Part shown: in pieces, positions 8,332 through 17,014 of the stretch | Numbering within the stretch: position 1 is the stretch's first letter | Layout of the letters: the number at the start of each line of letters is the position of its first letter | Assembly (NCBI RefSeq): GCF_000241465.1 | Contig: NZ_JH584235.1 | Location: 3,098,748 to 3,143,863, forward strand | DNA length: 45,116 nucleotides | Reading direction: 5' to 3' | DNA from: Sphingomonas echinoides ATCC 14820 | GTDB taxonomy: Bacteria; Pseudomonadota; Alphaproteobacteria; Sphingomonadales; Sphingomonadaceae | The notes under the pieces: model-generated | What the model was told of the DNA's origin: nothing | Database searches by the model: none | The model's input: the letters and a program-made list of their open reading frames with translations, nothing else | Translations under genes and position numbers: made by a program

Positions 8332-10044
8332 ATGCCCTTTTCACACCTCCCCACGCTTCTTGCCGAAGCGCTTTCCGCCCGTGGCTATGCCGCGCCGACT
8401 CCGGTCCAGGCTTCGGTCATCGAACCCGCCGCCGAGGGCCGCGATCTGATCGTTTCGGCGCAGACCGGCTCGGGCAAGACCGTCGCGTTTGGCCTCGCCA
8501 TCGCCCCGCAATTGCTGACCGAAGACGAAGGCCGCCTGCCGCCGCCGCGCGCGCCGCTGGCGCTCGCCATTGCGCCGACGCGCGAGCTGGCGCTGCAAGT
8601 GAGCCGCGAACTCGAATGGCTCTACGCCAAGGCCGGTGCGCGCATTTCGACCTGCGTTGGCGGGATGGACGCCAGCCGCGAGCGCCGCTCCCTCAGCCAT
8701 GGCGCGCATATCGTCGTCGGCACGCCGGGCCGGTTGCGCGACCATATCGAGCGCGGCGCGCTCGACCTGTCCAACCTCAAGGCGGTCATTCTCGACGAAG
8801 CTGACGAAATGCTCGACATGGGCTTCCGCGAGGATCTCGAGCTGATCCTCGACGCGTCGCCGTCCGAGCGCCGCACGCTGTTATTCTCGGCGACGATGCC
8901 CAAGTCGATCGTGGCGCTGGCCAAGCGCTATCAGAAGGATGCGTTGCGCATCTCGACCGTGGGCGAGGATCGCGGGCATGGCGACATCAGCTATCAGGCG
9001 GTGACCGTCGCGCCGGCCGATATCGAGAATGCCGTGGTCAATCTGTTGCGGCTGCATGAGGCGGAGACCGCGATCCTGTTCTGCGCGACGCGCGACAATG
9101 TGCGCCATCTGCACGCCGGCTTGATCGAGCGGGGCTTTGCCGCCGTCGCGCTGTCGGGCGAGCATAGCCAGAATGAGCGCAATTCGGCGATGCAGGCGCT
9201 GCGCGACAAGCGCGCGCGGGTGTGTGTGGCGACCGACGTTGCCGCGCGCGGGCTTGATCTGCCGTCGCTCAGTCTCGTCATCCATGTCGAACTGCCGCGC
9301 GATGCCGAGACGTTGCAGCATCGTTCGGGCCGCACCGGTCGCGCGGGCAAGAAGGGCACCGCGATCCTGATCGTGCCGTATCAGCGCAAGCGCCGCGTCG
9401 AGATGATGCTGCGCGGCGCGCGGATCGCGGTCGAATGGAAGAATGCGCCGACCGTCGACGATATCCGCAAGGCCGATCGCGAACGCTTGCTGGCAATGCT
9501 GATGGAGCCGGTCGAGATCGAAGATGACGATCGCGAACTGGCGGCCAAGCTGCTCGAACAGAAATCGCCTGAGGAAATCGCGGCCGCCCTGGTGCAGAGC
9601 CTGCGCTCGAAAATGCCGGCACCCGAGGAAATGCTGTCGCAATCCTCCGAAAAGCCTGCGGGCAAGGAGCATCACCGCGAGGGCTTTGACGACGTCAAAT
9701 GGTTCCGCATGGACATCGGGCGGCGGCAGAATGCCGATCCGCGCTGGATCCTGCCGCTGATCTGCCGTCGCGGGCACATCACCAAGAACGAAGTCGGCGC
9801 GATCCGCATCGCCGCCAATGAGACGATGTTCCAGGTGCCGAGCGCGATCGCGGCCAAGTTCATGGCGGCGGTGAAGCGCACCGCGGGCGAAGAGGCCGAA
9901 GGCGGCGTGCAGTTCGAAGCGGTGCAGGGCGGCCCGGTCGAAGCCGAGCGTGGCCCGCGCCGCGCGAACGGCCCGGCGCCGGTGCGCCACAACCCGCGCC
10001 CGACGCTGCGCCCCGGCGGCCCGAACAAGCGCCCGCAACGCTGA
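8332..10044 (+). CDS. DEAD-box ATP-dependent RNA helicase with DbpA-type RNA-binding domain
   Basis: A 570-residue helicase. The motifs in order are the Q-motif (APTPVQASVI), motif I (AQTGSGKT, residues 43-50), APTRELA, TPGR, DEAD (near 155), SAT, ATDVAARGLDLP, and HRSGRTGRAGK. Residues about 455-530 form a DbpA-like RRM (VKWFRMDIGRR...ITKNEVGAIRI), followed by an Arg/Pro-rich tail. It resembles DeaD/CsdA and is expected to remodel rRNA or mRNA in the cytoplasm. The start is ATG 8332 (MPFSHLPTLL); the longer frame upstream runs through the palindromic repeat and is rejected. A hairpin just after the stop may end transcription. Confidence 0.9.
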   Translation: MPFSHLPTLLAEALSARGYAAPTPVQASVIEPAAEGRDLIVSAQTGSGKTVAFGLAIAPQLLTEDEGRLPPPRAPLALAIAPTRELALQVSRELEWLYAKAGARISTCVGGMDASRERRSLSHGAHIVVGTPGRLRDHIERGALDLSNLKAVILDEADEMLDMGFREDLELILDASPSERRTLLFSATMPKSIVALAKRYQKDALRISTVGEDRGHGDISYQAVTVAPADIENAVVNLLRLHEAETAILFCATRDNVRHLHAGLIERGFAAVALSGEHSQNERNSAMQALRDKRARVCVATDVAARGLDLPSLSLVIHVELPRDAETLQHRSGRTGRAGKKGTAILIVPYQRKRRVEMMLRGARIAVEWKNAPTVDDIRKADRERLLAMLMEPVEIEDDDRELAAKLLEQKSPEEIAAALVQSLRSKMPAPEEMLSQSSEKPAGKEHHREGFDDVKWFRMDIGRRQNADPRWILPLICRRGHITKNEVGAIRIAANETMFQVPSAIAAKFMAAVKRTAGEEAEGGVQFEAVQGGPVEAERGPRRANGPAPVRHNPRPTLRPGGPNKRPQR

Positions 10045-10048
10045 TTTG

Positions 10049-10073
10049 ATCCTCCCCGTGCCGGGGAGGATTT
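10049..10073 (+). terminator. hairpin after helicase gene
   Basis: Stem CCTCCCCG (10051-10058), loop TGC and CGGGGAGG (10062-10069), extended by two A-T/T-A pairs and followed by TTTGAT. It starts 5 nt after the helicase stop. The T-run is short, so it is a moderate intrinsic terminator at best. It ends just before the aminotransferase gene. Confidence 0.5.
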
Positions 10074-10107
10074 GATGTTCTGCTGGTTCCCCGCTAACGT
10101 GCCGGGC

Positions 10108-11202
10108 ATGAACGCACCTCAGCCTAAGCCATGGGTCATGGCTATCGCTCCTTATGTTCCGGGTCGCTCGACGGTCGAGGGCGACACGCCGGTTATCAAG
10201 CTGTCGTCGAACGAAAATCCGCTCGGCACCAGCCCAGAGGCAGTCGCGGCATTCACGCGCCATGCGGGTGATCTGGCGCGCTATCCCGATGCGGGGGCGG
10301 GCTTGCTGCGCGAGGCGATCGCGGCCCATCACGACCTGGATCCGGCGCGGGTGATTTACGGCACGGGATCGGACGAAGTGCTGCATCTCGTCGCCGGGGC
10401 CTATGCCGGGCCGGGCGATGAAGTGATTCAGGTCCGCTATGGCTTTGCGGTCTATGAGATCGCGACCCGGCGTGTGGGCGCGACCTTGGTGGTGGCGGAC
10501 GACCGCGACTATGCGACCGATGTCGATGCGATCCTGGCGGCGGTGACCGAGCGGACGCGCGTGGTGTTCGTCGCCAACCCCAACAACCCGACCGGCACCT
10601 TTACGCCCAAGGCCGAGATCGCGCGGCTGCACGCGAGCTTGCCGCCGCAGGTGATGCTGGTGCTCGACCAGGCTTATGCCGAATATCTGGCACCCGAGGA
10701 TGACGATGGCGGGCTGGAGCTTGCGCGCACTGCACCCAATGTGATCGTCACGCGCACCTTCTCCAAGATCCACGGGCTGGCCGCCGAGCGGATCGGCTGG
10801 GGCTATGGCTCGGCTGAGGCGATTGCGGCGATGCACCGCATCCGCGCGCCATTCTGCTGCACCACGGCTGGCCAGGAAGCCGCGATCGCGGCGCTGGCTG
10901 CTGCCGACTTCATCGCCGCCTCGCGCGCGCATAACCGCCTGTGGCGCGGCTGGTTTGCGGACGAGATCGCCAAGCTCGGCAATGCCGGGCTGCGCGCGGT
11001 GCCGAGCGAAGCCAATTTCCTGCTCGTGCTGTTCGATGGCGCGGTCACTGCCGAGACGGCGTATAAGGCGCTGCTGGCGCGCGGTTATATCGTGCGCTGG
11101 CTGCCGGGGCAGGGGCTGGCCAACGGTCTGCGCATGACGATCGGCACCGAGGCGGAAACGCGCGGGCTGGCGGCGGCGCTGCGAGAGATCGTGGGCGCGT
11201 AA
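10108..11202 (+). CDS. PLP-dependent aminotransferase, HisC type
   Basis: A 364-residue class I/II aminotransferase close to histidinol-phosphate aminotransferase. It shows KLSSNENPLGTSP near the N-terminus and GTGSDEVLHL. Other conserved segments are FVANPNNPTGTF and LDQAYAEYL, with the PLP lysine in TFSKIHGLAAERIG (Lys220). HisC-type enzymes transaminate histidinol phosphate and often aromatic amino acids. The gene is not beside other his genes, so a phenylalanine/tyrosine role is equally possible. ATG 10108 begins the family-like sequence MNAPQPKPWV; the frame is open 12 codons upstream. It converges on the flavoprotein at 11331, with a large inverted repeat between. Confidence 0.85.
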   Translation: MNAPQPKPWVMAIAPYVPGRSTVEGDTPVIKLSSNENPLGTSPEAVAAFTRHAGDLARYPDAGAGLLREAIAAHHDLDPARVIYGTGSDEVLHLVAGAYAGPGDEVIQVRYGFAVYEIATRRVGATLVVADDRDYATDVDAILAAVTERTRVVFVANPNNPTGTFTPKAEIARLHASLPPQVMLVLDQAYAEYLAPEDDDGGLELARTAPNVIVTRTFSKIHGLAAERIGWGYGSAEAIAAMHRIRAPFCCTTAGQEAAIAALAAADFIAASRAHNRLWRGWFADEIAKLGNAGLRAVPSEANFLLVLFDGAVTAETAYKALLARGYIVRWLPGQGLANGLRMTIGTEAETRGLAAALREIVGA

Positions 11203-11224
11203 GGCGCAAGCCCCGCCCGAATCC

Positions 11225-11313
11225 CCACCCCCGTTCGTTTCGAGCGCAGTCGAGAAACGGCCCCACGCGCTGTGCCTGGTTTCTCGACTACGCTCGAAAC
11301 GAACGGGTTGGGG
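11225..11313. repeat. large inverted repeat, copy 1 of an 80-90 bp family
   Basis: The left arm 11225-11258 and right arm 11279-11313 pair over about 34 bp with few mismatches; the arms share CGTTCGTTTCGAGCG and AGTCGAGAAAC. The loop contains ACGCGCTGTGCCTGG. It lies between two convergent genes (stops at 11202 and 11331). A second copy with the same loop sequence is at 32413-32503, also between convergent genes. A bidirectional terminator or REP-like element is plausible. Confidence 0.85.
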
Positions 11314-11330
11314 CGAGATGCCCCCCTCGC

Positions 11331-12575
11331 TCAAGCGGGCAGCAGCTCCTTCAGCGGCACCGTGGCGTCGGCCAGCCGCGCGGGATCGACCACCGCGCGC
11401 GCGACCACCAGCGCGCGGCCTTGCACATAATCGCGCGTGGCGTTGACGCAGTCGAGCGCGATGACGTGGCCGTGCTTGAGATAGATTACCGAGAAGCTGC
11501 GCGCGGCCACGTCGCCGCGCAGCACCACCGCATCATGGCCGATCGACAGGCCGACGGTCTGCAGCTTCAAATCATATTGGTTCGACCAGAACCACGGCAC
11601 CGCGTCATAGGGCGTTTCCTCGCCGGTCAGCAGCTTGGCGACGGTGGTTGCCTGATCATTGGCATTCTGCACCGATTCGAGCCGGATCACCGCGCCATCG
11701 GCATACGGATTGGGGTGCGCGGCGCAGTCGCCGATCGCGAAGATATCGGGCAGGCTGGTGCGGCACAGCGCATCGACGCTGACGCCATTGCCGCCGTCCG
11801 CGCCCGCCGCGAGCAGCGGGGCGACGGCGGGGATGATGCCGATGCCGACGATGACGAGATTGCCGGGCAGCACCGTCCCATCGGCCAGGCGCACGCCGCT
11901 GGCAGCCCCGTCTTGGCCGACGATCGACTCGACGGTCACGCCGGTGCGCAGATCGACGCCGTGGGCGCGGTGCTCGGCCTCGTAGAAATGCGACAGCGGT
12001 TCGCCCGCGACGCGCGCCAGCACGCGCGGGGCGGCCTCCAGCACGGTGACGGGTTTGCCGAGCTTGGTCAGCACGGCGGCGGCTTCCAGCCCGATATAGC
12101 CACCACCGATGACGATCGCGTGCGTGACGGCGGGCAGTTCGGCGATCATCCGGTCGACATCGGCGCGGGTGCGCACGCCGTGGACGCCGCTGAGATCATG
12201 CCCCGCGCACGGCAGGCGGCGCGGCGCGCCACCGGTCGCCCAGATCAGCGTGCGATAGCCGATCGTGGCGCCATCCGCGGTGATGACCTGATGCGCGGGG
12301 GCGTCGACCGACACGACACGCTGCCCGGGGAGGAGTGTGATGTCGCGATCGACCCAAAAGGCGGCGGGGCGGATCAGCAGGCGCTCGAACGGCTTGTCGC
12401 CGGCCAGATATTCCTTCGACAGCGGGGGCCGCTCATAGGGCAGTTCGGGTTCGTCGCCGAGCATGGCGATCGTGCCCTCGAACTTGCGCTGGCGCAGCGC
12501 GATTGCCGCCTGCGCGCCGCCATGCCCGGCCCCAACGATCAGGACATCGAAGGGCGTCGGGTTGGTGTCGGTCAT
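11331..12575 (-). CDS. FAD-dependent ferredoxin/rubredoxin reductase-like protein
   Basis: A 414-residue flavoprotein of the reductase family that serves Rieske dioxygenases and P450s. It has an N-terminal FAD loop ([17 protein letters not shown]), the NAD-binding loop [12 protein letters not shown], and the second FAD motif [14 protein letters not shown]-terminal reductase domain begins near [14 protein letters not shown]. It probably moves electrons from NAD(P)H to a small iron-sulphur protein; no ferredoxin or oxygenase gene is in the window, so the partner is unknown. ATG 12575 is preceded by GAGAGGAT at good spacing. The upstream spacer holds a TAGGTAG site shared with the divergent GNAT gene. 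Confidence 0.86.
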   Translation of the reverse strand: MTDTNPTPFDVLIVGAGHGGAQAAIALRQRKFEGTIAMLGDEPELPYERPPLSKEYLAGDKPFERLLIRPAAFWVDRDITLLPGQRVVSVDAPAHQVITADGATIGYRTLIWATGGAPRRLPCAGHDLSGVHGVRTRADVDRMIAELPAVTHAIVIGGGYIGLEAAAVLTKLGKPVTVLEAAPRVLARVAGEPLSHFYEAEHRAHGVDLRTGVTVESIVGQDGAASGVRLADGTVLPGNLVIVGIGIIPAVAPLLAAGADGGNGVSVDALCRTSLPDIFAIGDCAAHPNPYADGAVIRLESVQNANDQATTVAKLLTGEETPYDAVPWFWSNQYDLKLQTVGLSIGHDAVVLRGDVAARSFSVIYLKHGHVIALDCVNATRDYVQGRALVVARAVVDPARLADATVPLKELLPA

Positions 12576-12655
12576 TGCAGATCCTCTCCGGCAGGGCAGT
12601 GTTCTTTGGGCCCTCATGAAAGCGCGACTGGCGCGGATCAACCCCCGCGCGCCAA

Positions 12656-12676
12656 TAGGTAGTTTCCGCAGCTACC
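12656..12676 (+). promoter_or_regulatory. TAGGTAGTTTCCG motif, candidate FixJ-type site
   Basis: TAGGTAGTTTCCG followed by CAGCTACC. It resembles CTAGGTACTTCCCG at 23614 and CTACGTACTTCCCG at 22416. The core ends 93 nt before the GNAT start and begins 80 nt before the divergent flavoprotein start, so it could serve either gene. The variant is weaker than the two best sites. Confidence 0.4.
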
Positions 12677-12754
12677 CGGGCGGGCTTCGCAATCCTATTT
12701 CCAGCCAGCGAAATGCGGCGTCGATCAACCGCCGCTGTTGCGAAAGGTGGCCCG

Positions 12755-13297
12755 ATGATTGAGCATCTCACAACCCGGACGGGCTTTGAATTTCACGTTC
12801 GCCCCGCGCGGCCCGAGGATGACGGCACGGTTGCCGAGTTTTTCACGCACGTAACGCATGAGGATTTGCGCTTTCGGTTCCTGACCGGGCTCAACGAAGT
12901 GCGCCCCGACCAGATCGCGGCCTTGACGCATGTCGACCATCGCTGGTCGGAGAATTTTCTCGCCTTCACCAAGGATGGGTCGATGATGATCGCCACCGCG
13001 ATGCTGGCGTGCGACGCGACCTTCGAGCGCGGCGAAGTGGCGATTGCGATCCGCAAGGACTTTAAGAACAAGGGCGTGGGCTGGGAATTGCTCGCTCATG
13101 TCGCGCGCTTCGCCGAGGCCAAGGGCGTGAAAGTGCTCGAGGCGATCGAAAGCCGCGAAAACCACGCCGCGATCGAGCTGGAGCGCGAAATGGGCTTCAC
13201 CGTCGAAAGTTATCCCGGGGATTCGAGCCTGTTGCTGGTCAGCCGCAAGCTCGCGCACGACGTGCCGCGAGCGGGAATGCCAAATCGCCCGATGTGA
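12755..13297 (+). CDS. GNAT N-acetyltransferase (Pat-like)
   Basis: A 180-residue single GNAT domain. The N-terminal strand is FHVRPARPEDDGTVAEFF, and the acetyl-CoA pyrophosphate loop region is RKDFKNKGVGWELLAH, followed by SRENHAAIELEREMGF. The HVTHEDLRFRF segment is similar to the acetyltransferase domain of protein lysine acetyltransferases of the Pat/YfiQ group; that similarity is from memory. ATG 12755 follows AGGTGG at 12744-12749. The gene lies immediately before the FixL-like kinase and near acetate kinase and phosphoketolase, so a role in acetyl-CoA or acetyl-phosphate metabolism is a reasonable inference. Substrate is unknown. Confidence 0.82.
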   Translation: MIEHLTTRTGFEFHVRPARPEDDGTVAEFFTHVTHEDLRFRFLTGLNEVRPDQIAALTHVDHRWSENFLAFTKDGSMMIATAMLACDATFERGEVAIAIRKDFKNKGVGWELLAHVARFAEAKGVKVLEAIESRENHAAIELEREMGFTVESYPGDSSLLLVSRKLAHDVPRAGMPNRPM

Positions 13298-13304
13298 GAA
13301 ATCT

Positions 13305-13317
13305 GGGATACGTAAAG
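13305..13317 (+). promoter_or_regulatory. TACGTA site before FixL-like kinase
   Basis: GGGATACGTAAAG, with palindromic core TACGTA at 13309-13314. On the other strand it reads TACGTATCCC, close to TACGTACTTCCCG at 22417. The core ends 66 nt before ATG 13381, the same distance seen at three other genes in this window. Confidence 0.4.
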
Positions 13318-13380
13318 ACGGCGGTGATGCTCGCCGCCGAATGTGTGCCGGTTCGGCGCGATGGCGTGGTACGAACGCCC

Positions 13381-14913
13381 ATGACGCTAGCCGAATCCCA
13401 AGGCAGCGATGCACGCGATCTGGCTCTGCTCAATGAAGAGCTTGGCTTGCTGATCGACGGCGCGACCAACCACGCCATTTATATGCTGGATCCGCGTGGC
13501 CATGTGACGATCTGGAACCGCGGAGCGGAACGGATCAAGGGGTGGGCGCAGGCTGAGATTCTGGGCCGTCACTTTTCGCTCTTCTATCCGCCAGAGGATG
13601 TGCTGGCAGGGATGCCGCAGCGTGATCTCGATCGCACCAGCCTGGCCGGGCGGCTGGAGGAGGATAGCTGGCGGTTGCGGCGCGACGGGTCGGAGTTCCT
13701 TGCCAATATCACCATGACCGCGCTGTATGACGAAGCGGGCGCGCTGCGCGGCTTTGGCAAGGTGGTGCGCGACATTACCGACCAGAAAGCCGCCGAAACC
13801 GCGCTGGCGCGGCGCGAGCAGCATTTGCTCTCGATTCTGGCGACCGTGCCCGATGCGATGATCGTGCTCGACGAACAGGGCCGGATCGCCTCGTTCAGCG
13901 GGGCGGCGGAACGGATGTTCGGCTATTGCGAGGCGGACATTGTCGGCGAAAAGGCCGATATGCTGTTTCCGCGCATCGACCGCGACCGCGATGGCGGGTT
14001 TCTGGGCAGTTATCTGGTTTTTGACGACCGCGCCGTGGCCGGTGCGGTGCGGACGGTGCGGGGTCAGCGCAAGAATGGCGAGATCTTTCCGGTCGAACTC
14101 GCGGTCGGGGAGGCGTTGAGCGGTGGGCAGCGGATCTTCACCGGCTTTCTGCGCGATCTAACGCAGCGGCATCGCACCGAAAGCCGATTGCGCGATGTCC
14201 AGTCCGAGCTGATCCACGTGTCCCGGCTGAGCGCAATGGGCACGATGGCCTCGACCCTGGCGCATGAACTCAACCAGCCATTGACCGCGATCGCCAATTA
14301 TCTGGAGGCAACGCGCGATCTGATGGTCGATCCGTCGCCCGAGACCGTGCTGCTGGTGCGCGGGGCGTTGGACGAGGCGGCGGGGCAATCGCTGCGCGCG
14401 GGGCAAATCGTGCGGCGGCTGCGCGATTTCGTGGCGCGCGGCGATGTCGAGCAACGCGCCGAGCCGCTGAACGCGCTCGTGCGCGAGGCCGCCAGCCTTG
14501 GTCTGATCGGTGCGGGCCAAGCGGGGGTCGAGACGGTGATGACCTTTGTCGACGACAGCGTTTGCGTGCAGGTCGACCGCGTCCAGATCCAGCAAGTGCT
14601 GGTCAATCTCATCCGCAACGCCCTCCAGGCGATGGCCGAGAGTCCGCAACGCGTGTTGACGATGACGAGCGCGACGCTGCGGGATATGGTAGAAGTCACC
14701 GTGGCAGATACCGGCACCGGTATTGCCCCCGAAATGACCGATCGCCTGTTCCAGGCCTTCGCCTCGACCAAGCAGGATGGCATGGGGCTGGGCCTGTCGA
14801 TCTGCCAGACGATCGTGGAGGCGCATGGCGGGCGCATTTGGGCGGCACCGGTGCCAGGGGGCGGGACGGCGTTTCATTTCACCTTGATGCGGAGCAGTGC
14901 CGATGCCGGATAG
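13381..14913 (+). CDS. FixL-like PAS-PAS sensor histidine kinase lacking the haem histidine
   Basis: A 510-residue soluble kinase with no membrane segments. PAS1 is at about 20-135. PAS2 at about 150-262 is FixL-like (AERMFGYCEADIVGE...FPVELAVGEA...FTGFLRDLT). The kinase core has the H-box TLAHELNQPLTA (His295), the N-box NLIRNALQAM and GMGLGLSICQTIVEAHGG. In rhizobial FixL the haem ligand is the His of DPHIIG; the ungapped equivalent here is DRAVAG, so Ala218 replaces it. Haem-based oxygen sensing by PAS2 is therefore unlikely. ATG 13381 is chosen because codons 13294-13380 lack GC-rich third positions and contain a candidate regulatory site; GTG 13294 and ATG 13327 are alternatives. It overlaps the FixJ-like gene by 11 nt. 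Confidence 0.85.
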   Translation: MTLAESQGSDARDLALLNEELGLLIDGATNHAIYMLDPRGHVTIWNRGAERIKGWAQAEILGRHFSLFYPPEDVLAGMPQRDLDRTSLAGRLEEDSWRLRRDGSEFLANITMTALYDEAGALRGFGKVVRDITDQKAAETALARREQHLLSILATVPDAMIVLDEQGRIASFSGAAERMFGYCEADIVGEKADMLFPRIDRDRDGGFLGSYLVFDDRAVAGAVRTVRGQRKNGEIFPVELAVGEALSGGQRIFTGFLRDLTQRHRTESRLRDVQSELIHVSRLSAMGTMASTLAHELNQPLTAIANYLEATRDLMVDPSPETVLLVRGALDEAAGQSLRAGQIVRRLRDFVARGDVEQRAEPLNALVREAASLGLIGAGQAGVETVMTFVDDSVCVQVDRVQIQQVLVNLIRNALQAMAESPQRVLTMTSATLRDMVEVTVADTGTGIAPEMTDRLFQAFASTKQDGMGLGLSICQTIVEAHGGRIWAAPVPGGGTAFHFTLMRSSADAG

Positions 14914-15556
14914 TCGCCAGGACAAGCGCATCATCCATCTGGTCGATGATGAAGAGGCCATCCGGCGCTCGGCCGGCTTCCTGCTGCGGACAGCCGGATT
15001 CGAGGTGCAGACTTATGCATCGGGCACCGCCTTCCTTGCCGCCGCAGCCCATGCCACGCCGGGGTGCGTGTTGCTGGATATTCGCATGCCGGGCATTGAC
15101 GGGCTCGAGGTGCAGCGCCTGCTCAATGAGCGCGGCATCGCGTTTCCGGTGATCGTGCTGACCGGGCATGGCGACATCTCGCTGTCGGTGCGCGCGATCA
15201 AGGCGGGCGCGGTCGACTTTCTGGAAAAGCCGTTCGACAAAGCGACGGTGTTGCACGCGATCGAAGAAGCGTTCGCGCGGCTAGCCAATTTGGAGGCGCA
15301 GCAATTGAGCGCGATCGAGGCGAGCGTCCGCCTGGCCGCGCTGACGCCGCGCGAGCGCGACGTGCTGGAGGGGCTCGTCAACGGGCAACCCAATAAGATC
15401 ACCGCCTATAAACTCGGCATTTCGACGCGCACGGTGGAGGCACACCGCGCGAACCTGACGCACAAGCTGGGCGTGCGGTCGATATCGGATGTGTTGCGGC
15501 TGGCCTTTGCCGCGCGGCTGCATAGCCCCGTGGCCGAATGCGACACCGCGCCTTAG
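14903..15556 (+). CDS. FixJ-like LuxR-type response regulator
   Basis: A 217-residue regulator of the FixJ family. The receiver has HLVDDEEAI, the phosphorylation site in VLLDIRMPGIDG (Asp59), LTGHGD (Thr87) and LEKPFD (Lys109). Residues about 150-210 form the LuxR/GerE helix-turn-helix (LTPRERDVLEGLVNG...ISTRTVEAHRANL). Phosphorylation by the overlapping FixL-like kinase is expected. GGAG at 14891-14894 is 8 nt before ATG 14903. FixJ proteins activate micro-oxic genes in rhizobia. Candidate sites for this protein lie upstream of several genes between 12.6 and 23.7 kb. Binding is inferred, not shown. Confidence 0.88.
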   Translation: MPDSRQDKRIIHLVDDEEAIRRSAGFLLRTAGFEVQTYASGTAFLAAAAHATPGCVLLDIRMPGIDGLEVQRLLNERGIAFPVIVLTGHGDISLSVRAIKAGAVDFLEKPFDKATVLHAIEEAFARLANLEAQQLSAIEASVRLAALTPRERDVLEGLVNGQPNKITAYKLGISTRTVEAHRANLTHKLGVRSISDVLRLAFAARLHSPVAECDTAP

Positions 15557-15567
15557 GTTTCTACCTA
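15554..15567 (+). promoter_or_regulatory. TAGGT-N4-ACCTA inverted repeat
   Basis: TAGGTTTCTACCTA overlaps the stop codon of the FixJ-like gene and precedes the lone receiver gene by 47 nt. It contains CTACCTAC (to 15568), one mismatch from CTACGTAC at 22416. It could allow the receiver gene its own FixJ-type control. Confidence 0.35.
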
Positions 15568-15614
15568 CAGACCGCAGCGCGGTTATGGCCGATGGCAATC
15601 CTGAACGATTGGGA

Positions 15615-16007
15615 ATGACCATGGTGCCAGCGCGGACAAGCATTCAAATCGCGCTGGTGGACGGCTATACTGCGGTGCGCCATGCGCGACAGCTTATGTT
15701 GCGCGCGGAAGGGTTCGACGTCCGTGCCTATGTCAGTGTCGCCTCCTTGCTGGCTGATCCGTTGGCGCGTGCCAGCGCCTGCGTCATTGCCGATGTCGAT
15801 ATGCCCGAACTTGGCGGCCTGGAGATCTTGCAGGCGATGCGGTTACAGGGTTGGACGGGGGTGATGATCCTGCTGGTCGATACGATCACCGACGCGCTGC
15901 TGGCCGAGGCGCGGTTGCTGGGCTTTGCCGCGCTGGTGCCGCGCGACCTGCCCGATCGCTCCCTGATCGAGGCGATCCGCATGGCCATCGCCGAGCTGCC
16001 GCACTAG
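15615..16007 (+). CDS. stand-alone degenerate receiver-domain protein
   Basis: A 130-residue receiver domain with no output domain. The phospho-acceptor aspartate is kept (CVIADVDMPELGGLE, Asp60). The conserved Thr/Ser is replaced (ILLVDT against VLTGHG in the neighbouring FixJ), and the conserved Lys is Arg110 (LVPRDLP against LEKPFD). Only one acid remains of the N-terminal pair (ALVDGYT). It follows the FixJ-like gene by 58 bp. In rhizobia and Caulobacter the FixL inhibitor FixT is also a receiver-like protein; this gene may play such a role, but it has only one cysteine, so an iron-sulphur FixT is not indicated. Starts at 15585 and 15621 are possible. It overlaps the ackA stop tail to tail (CTAG). 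Confidence 0.7.
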   Translation: MTMVPARTSIQIALVDGYTAVRHARQLMLRAEGFDVRAYVSVASLLADPLARASACVIADVDMPELGGLEILQAMRLQGWTGVMILLVDTITDALLAEARLLGFAALVPRDLPDRSLIEAIRMAIAELPH

Positions 16008-17014
16008 CCAAGCAGTTGCGCTGTATGCCGTGCGATCTGCGCATTTTCCTGCGAGGGCAGCACGCGCTGCGCGATCGGCCGGGCAAAAGCGAGATCGGCG
16101 GAGATGGCGGCGCGCACCGCCGCATCATGCTCGCCAATGCCGCCGGTGAAGACGATCAGGTCGGCCCCGCCCAGCACCACCAGCATCCCGGCGATCTGCT
16201 TGGCGACCGAACGGCAGAAGATGGCAAGCGCGAGCGTCGCGGCGGCATCGCCTGACGCATGCAGCACGCGCAGATCGCTGGAGCGCCCCGACAGGCCGAG
16301 CAGGCCGGATTGGCGATCGATCAGCGTTTCGATCTGTGCCGCATCCAGGCGGCGTTCGCGCATCAGATAGAGCAACAGGCCGGGATCGATATCGCCGGCG
16401 CGCGTGCCCATCACCACCCCGCCCGAGGGGGTGAGCCCCATGCTGGTGTCGACCGAGTGCCCGTCCAGTACTGCCGTCACGCTCGCGCCATTGCCGAGAT
16501 GCGCGATGATCAGGCGGTGCGGCACGGCGTCGCCCAGTTGCGCGAGGATCGATTCGCACGACAGGCCGTGAAAGCCGTAGCGCCGCACGCCTGCATCGCG
16601 CAGCGCCTTGGGGATCGGCAGCGTGGCGGCGATGGCGGGCAAGCGGGCGTGGAAGCCGGTGTCGAAGCACGCGATCTGCGGCACGCCGGGATAGCGCGCC
16701 TGCGCCAGCGCGATCATCCGCAGCGAGGCCGGGCCGTGCAGCGGCGCGAAGGCGGTTGCCGCCTGCAGCCGCGCGAGGACGCCCGCATCGATCCGCACCG
16801 GCGCAAACAGATCGATGCCGCCATGCACGATGCGGTGGCCGATCGCATCGGGCTGGCCGCCGCCGATCTCAGCGAACACGGCGGCATCGACATCGGCATG
16901 CTCGACCTCGCCCGCGGACAGCTCGACCACCGCCTCGCCGACCGCATACACGCCGTATTTGACCGAGGACGACCCGCCGTTGAGCGTGAGGACGCGCGTG
17001 CTCACCGCGTCCAT
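16004..17014 (-). CDS. ackA: acetate kinase
   Basis: A 336-residue acetate kinase (acetyl phosphate + ADP to acetate + ATP). It shows [15 protein letters not shown] at the N-terminus, [18 protein letters not shown] with the catalytic His, and [32 protein letters not shown] and [10 protein letters not shown] follow. It is clearly shorter than the approximately 400 residues usual for the family, mainly between the N-terminal phosphate motif and the IGHRIVHGG motif, though the named motifs are present. It lies directly after phosphoketolase, which makes its substrate. ATG 17014 overlaps the phosphoketolase end by 13 nt; GTG 17005 would give a GTGA overlap and is equally possible. Confidence 0.88.
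   Translation of the reverse strand: MDAVSTRVLTLNGGSSSVKYGVYAVGEAVVELSAGEVEHADVDAAVFAEIGGGQPDAIGHRIVHGGIDLFAPVRIDAGVLARLQAATAFAPLHGPASLRMIALAQARYPGVPQIACFDTGFHARLPAIAATLPIPKALRDAGVRRYGFHGLSCESILAQLGDAVPHRLIIAHLGNGASVTAVLDGHSVDTSMGLTPSGGVVMGTRAGDIDPGLLLYLMRERRLDAAQIETLIDRQSGLLGLSGRSSDLRVLHASGDAAATLALAIFCRSVAKQIAGMLVVLGGADLIVFTGGIGEHDAAVRAAISADLAFARPIAQRVLPSQENAQIARHTAQLLG

Noticed and set aside
13381..14913. Naming the kinase fixL as an oxygen sensor
   Set aside because: The haem-ligating His is replaced by Ala in the FixL-like PAS domain, so oxygen sensing is not supported.
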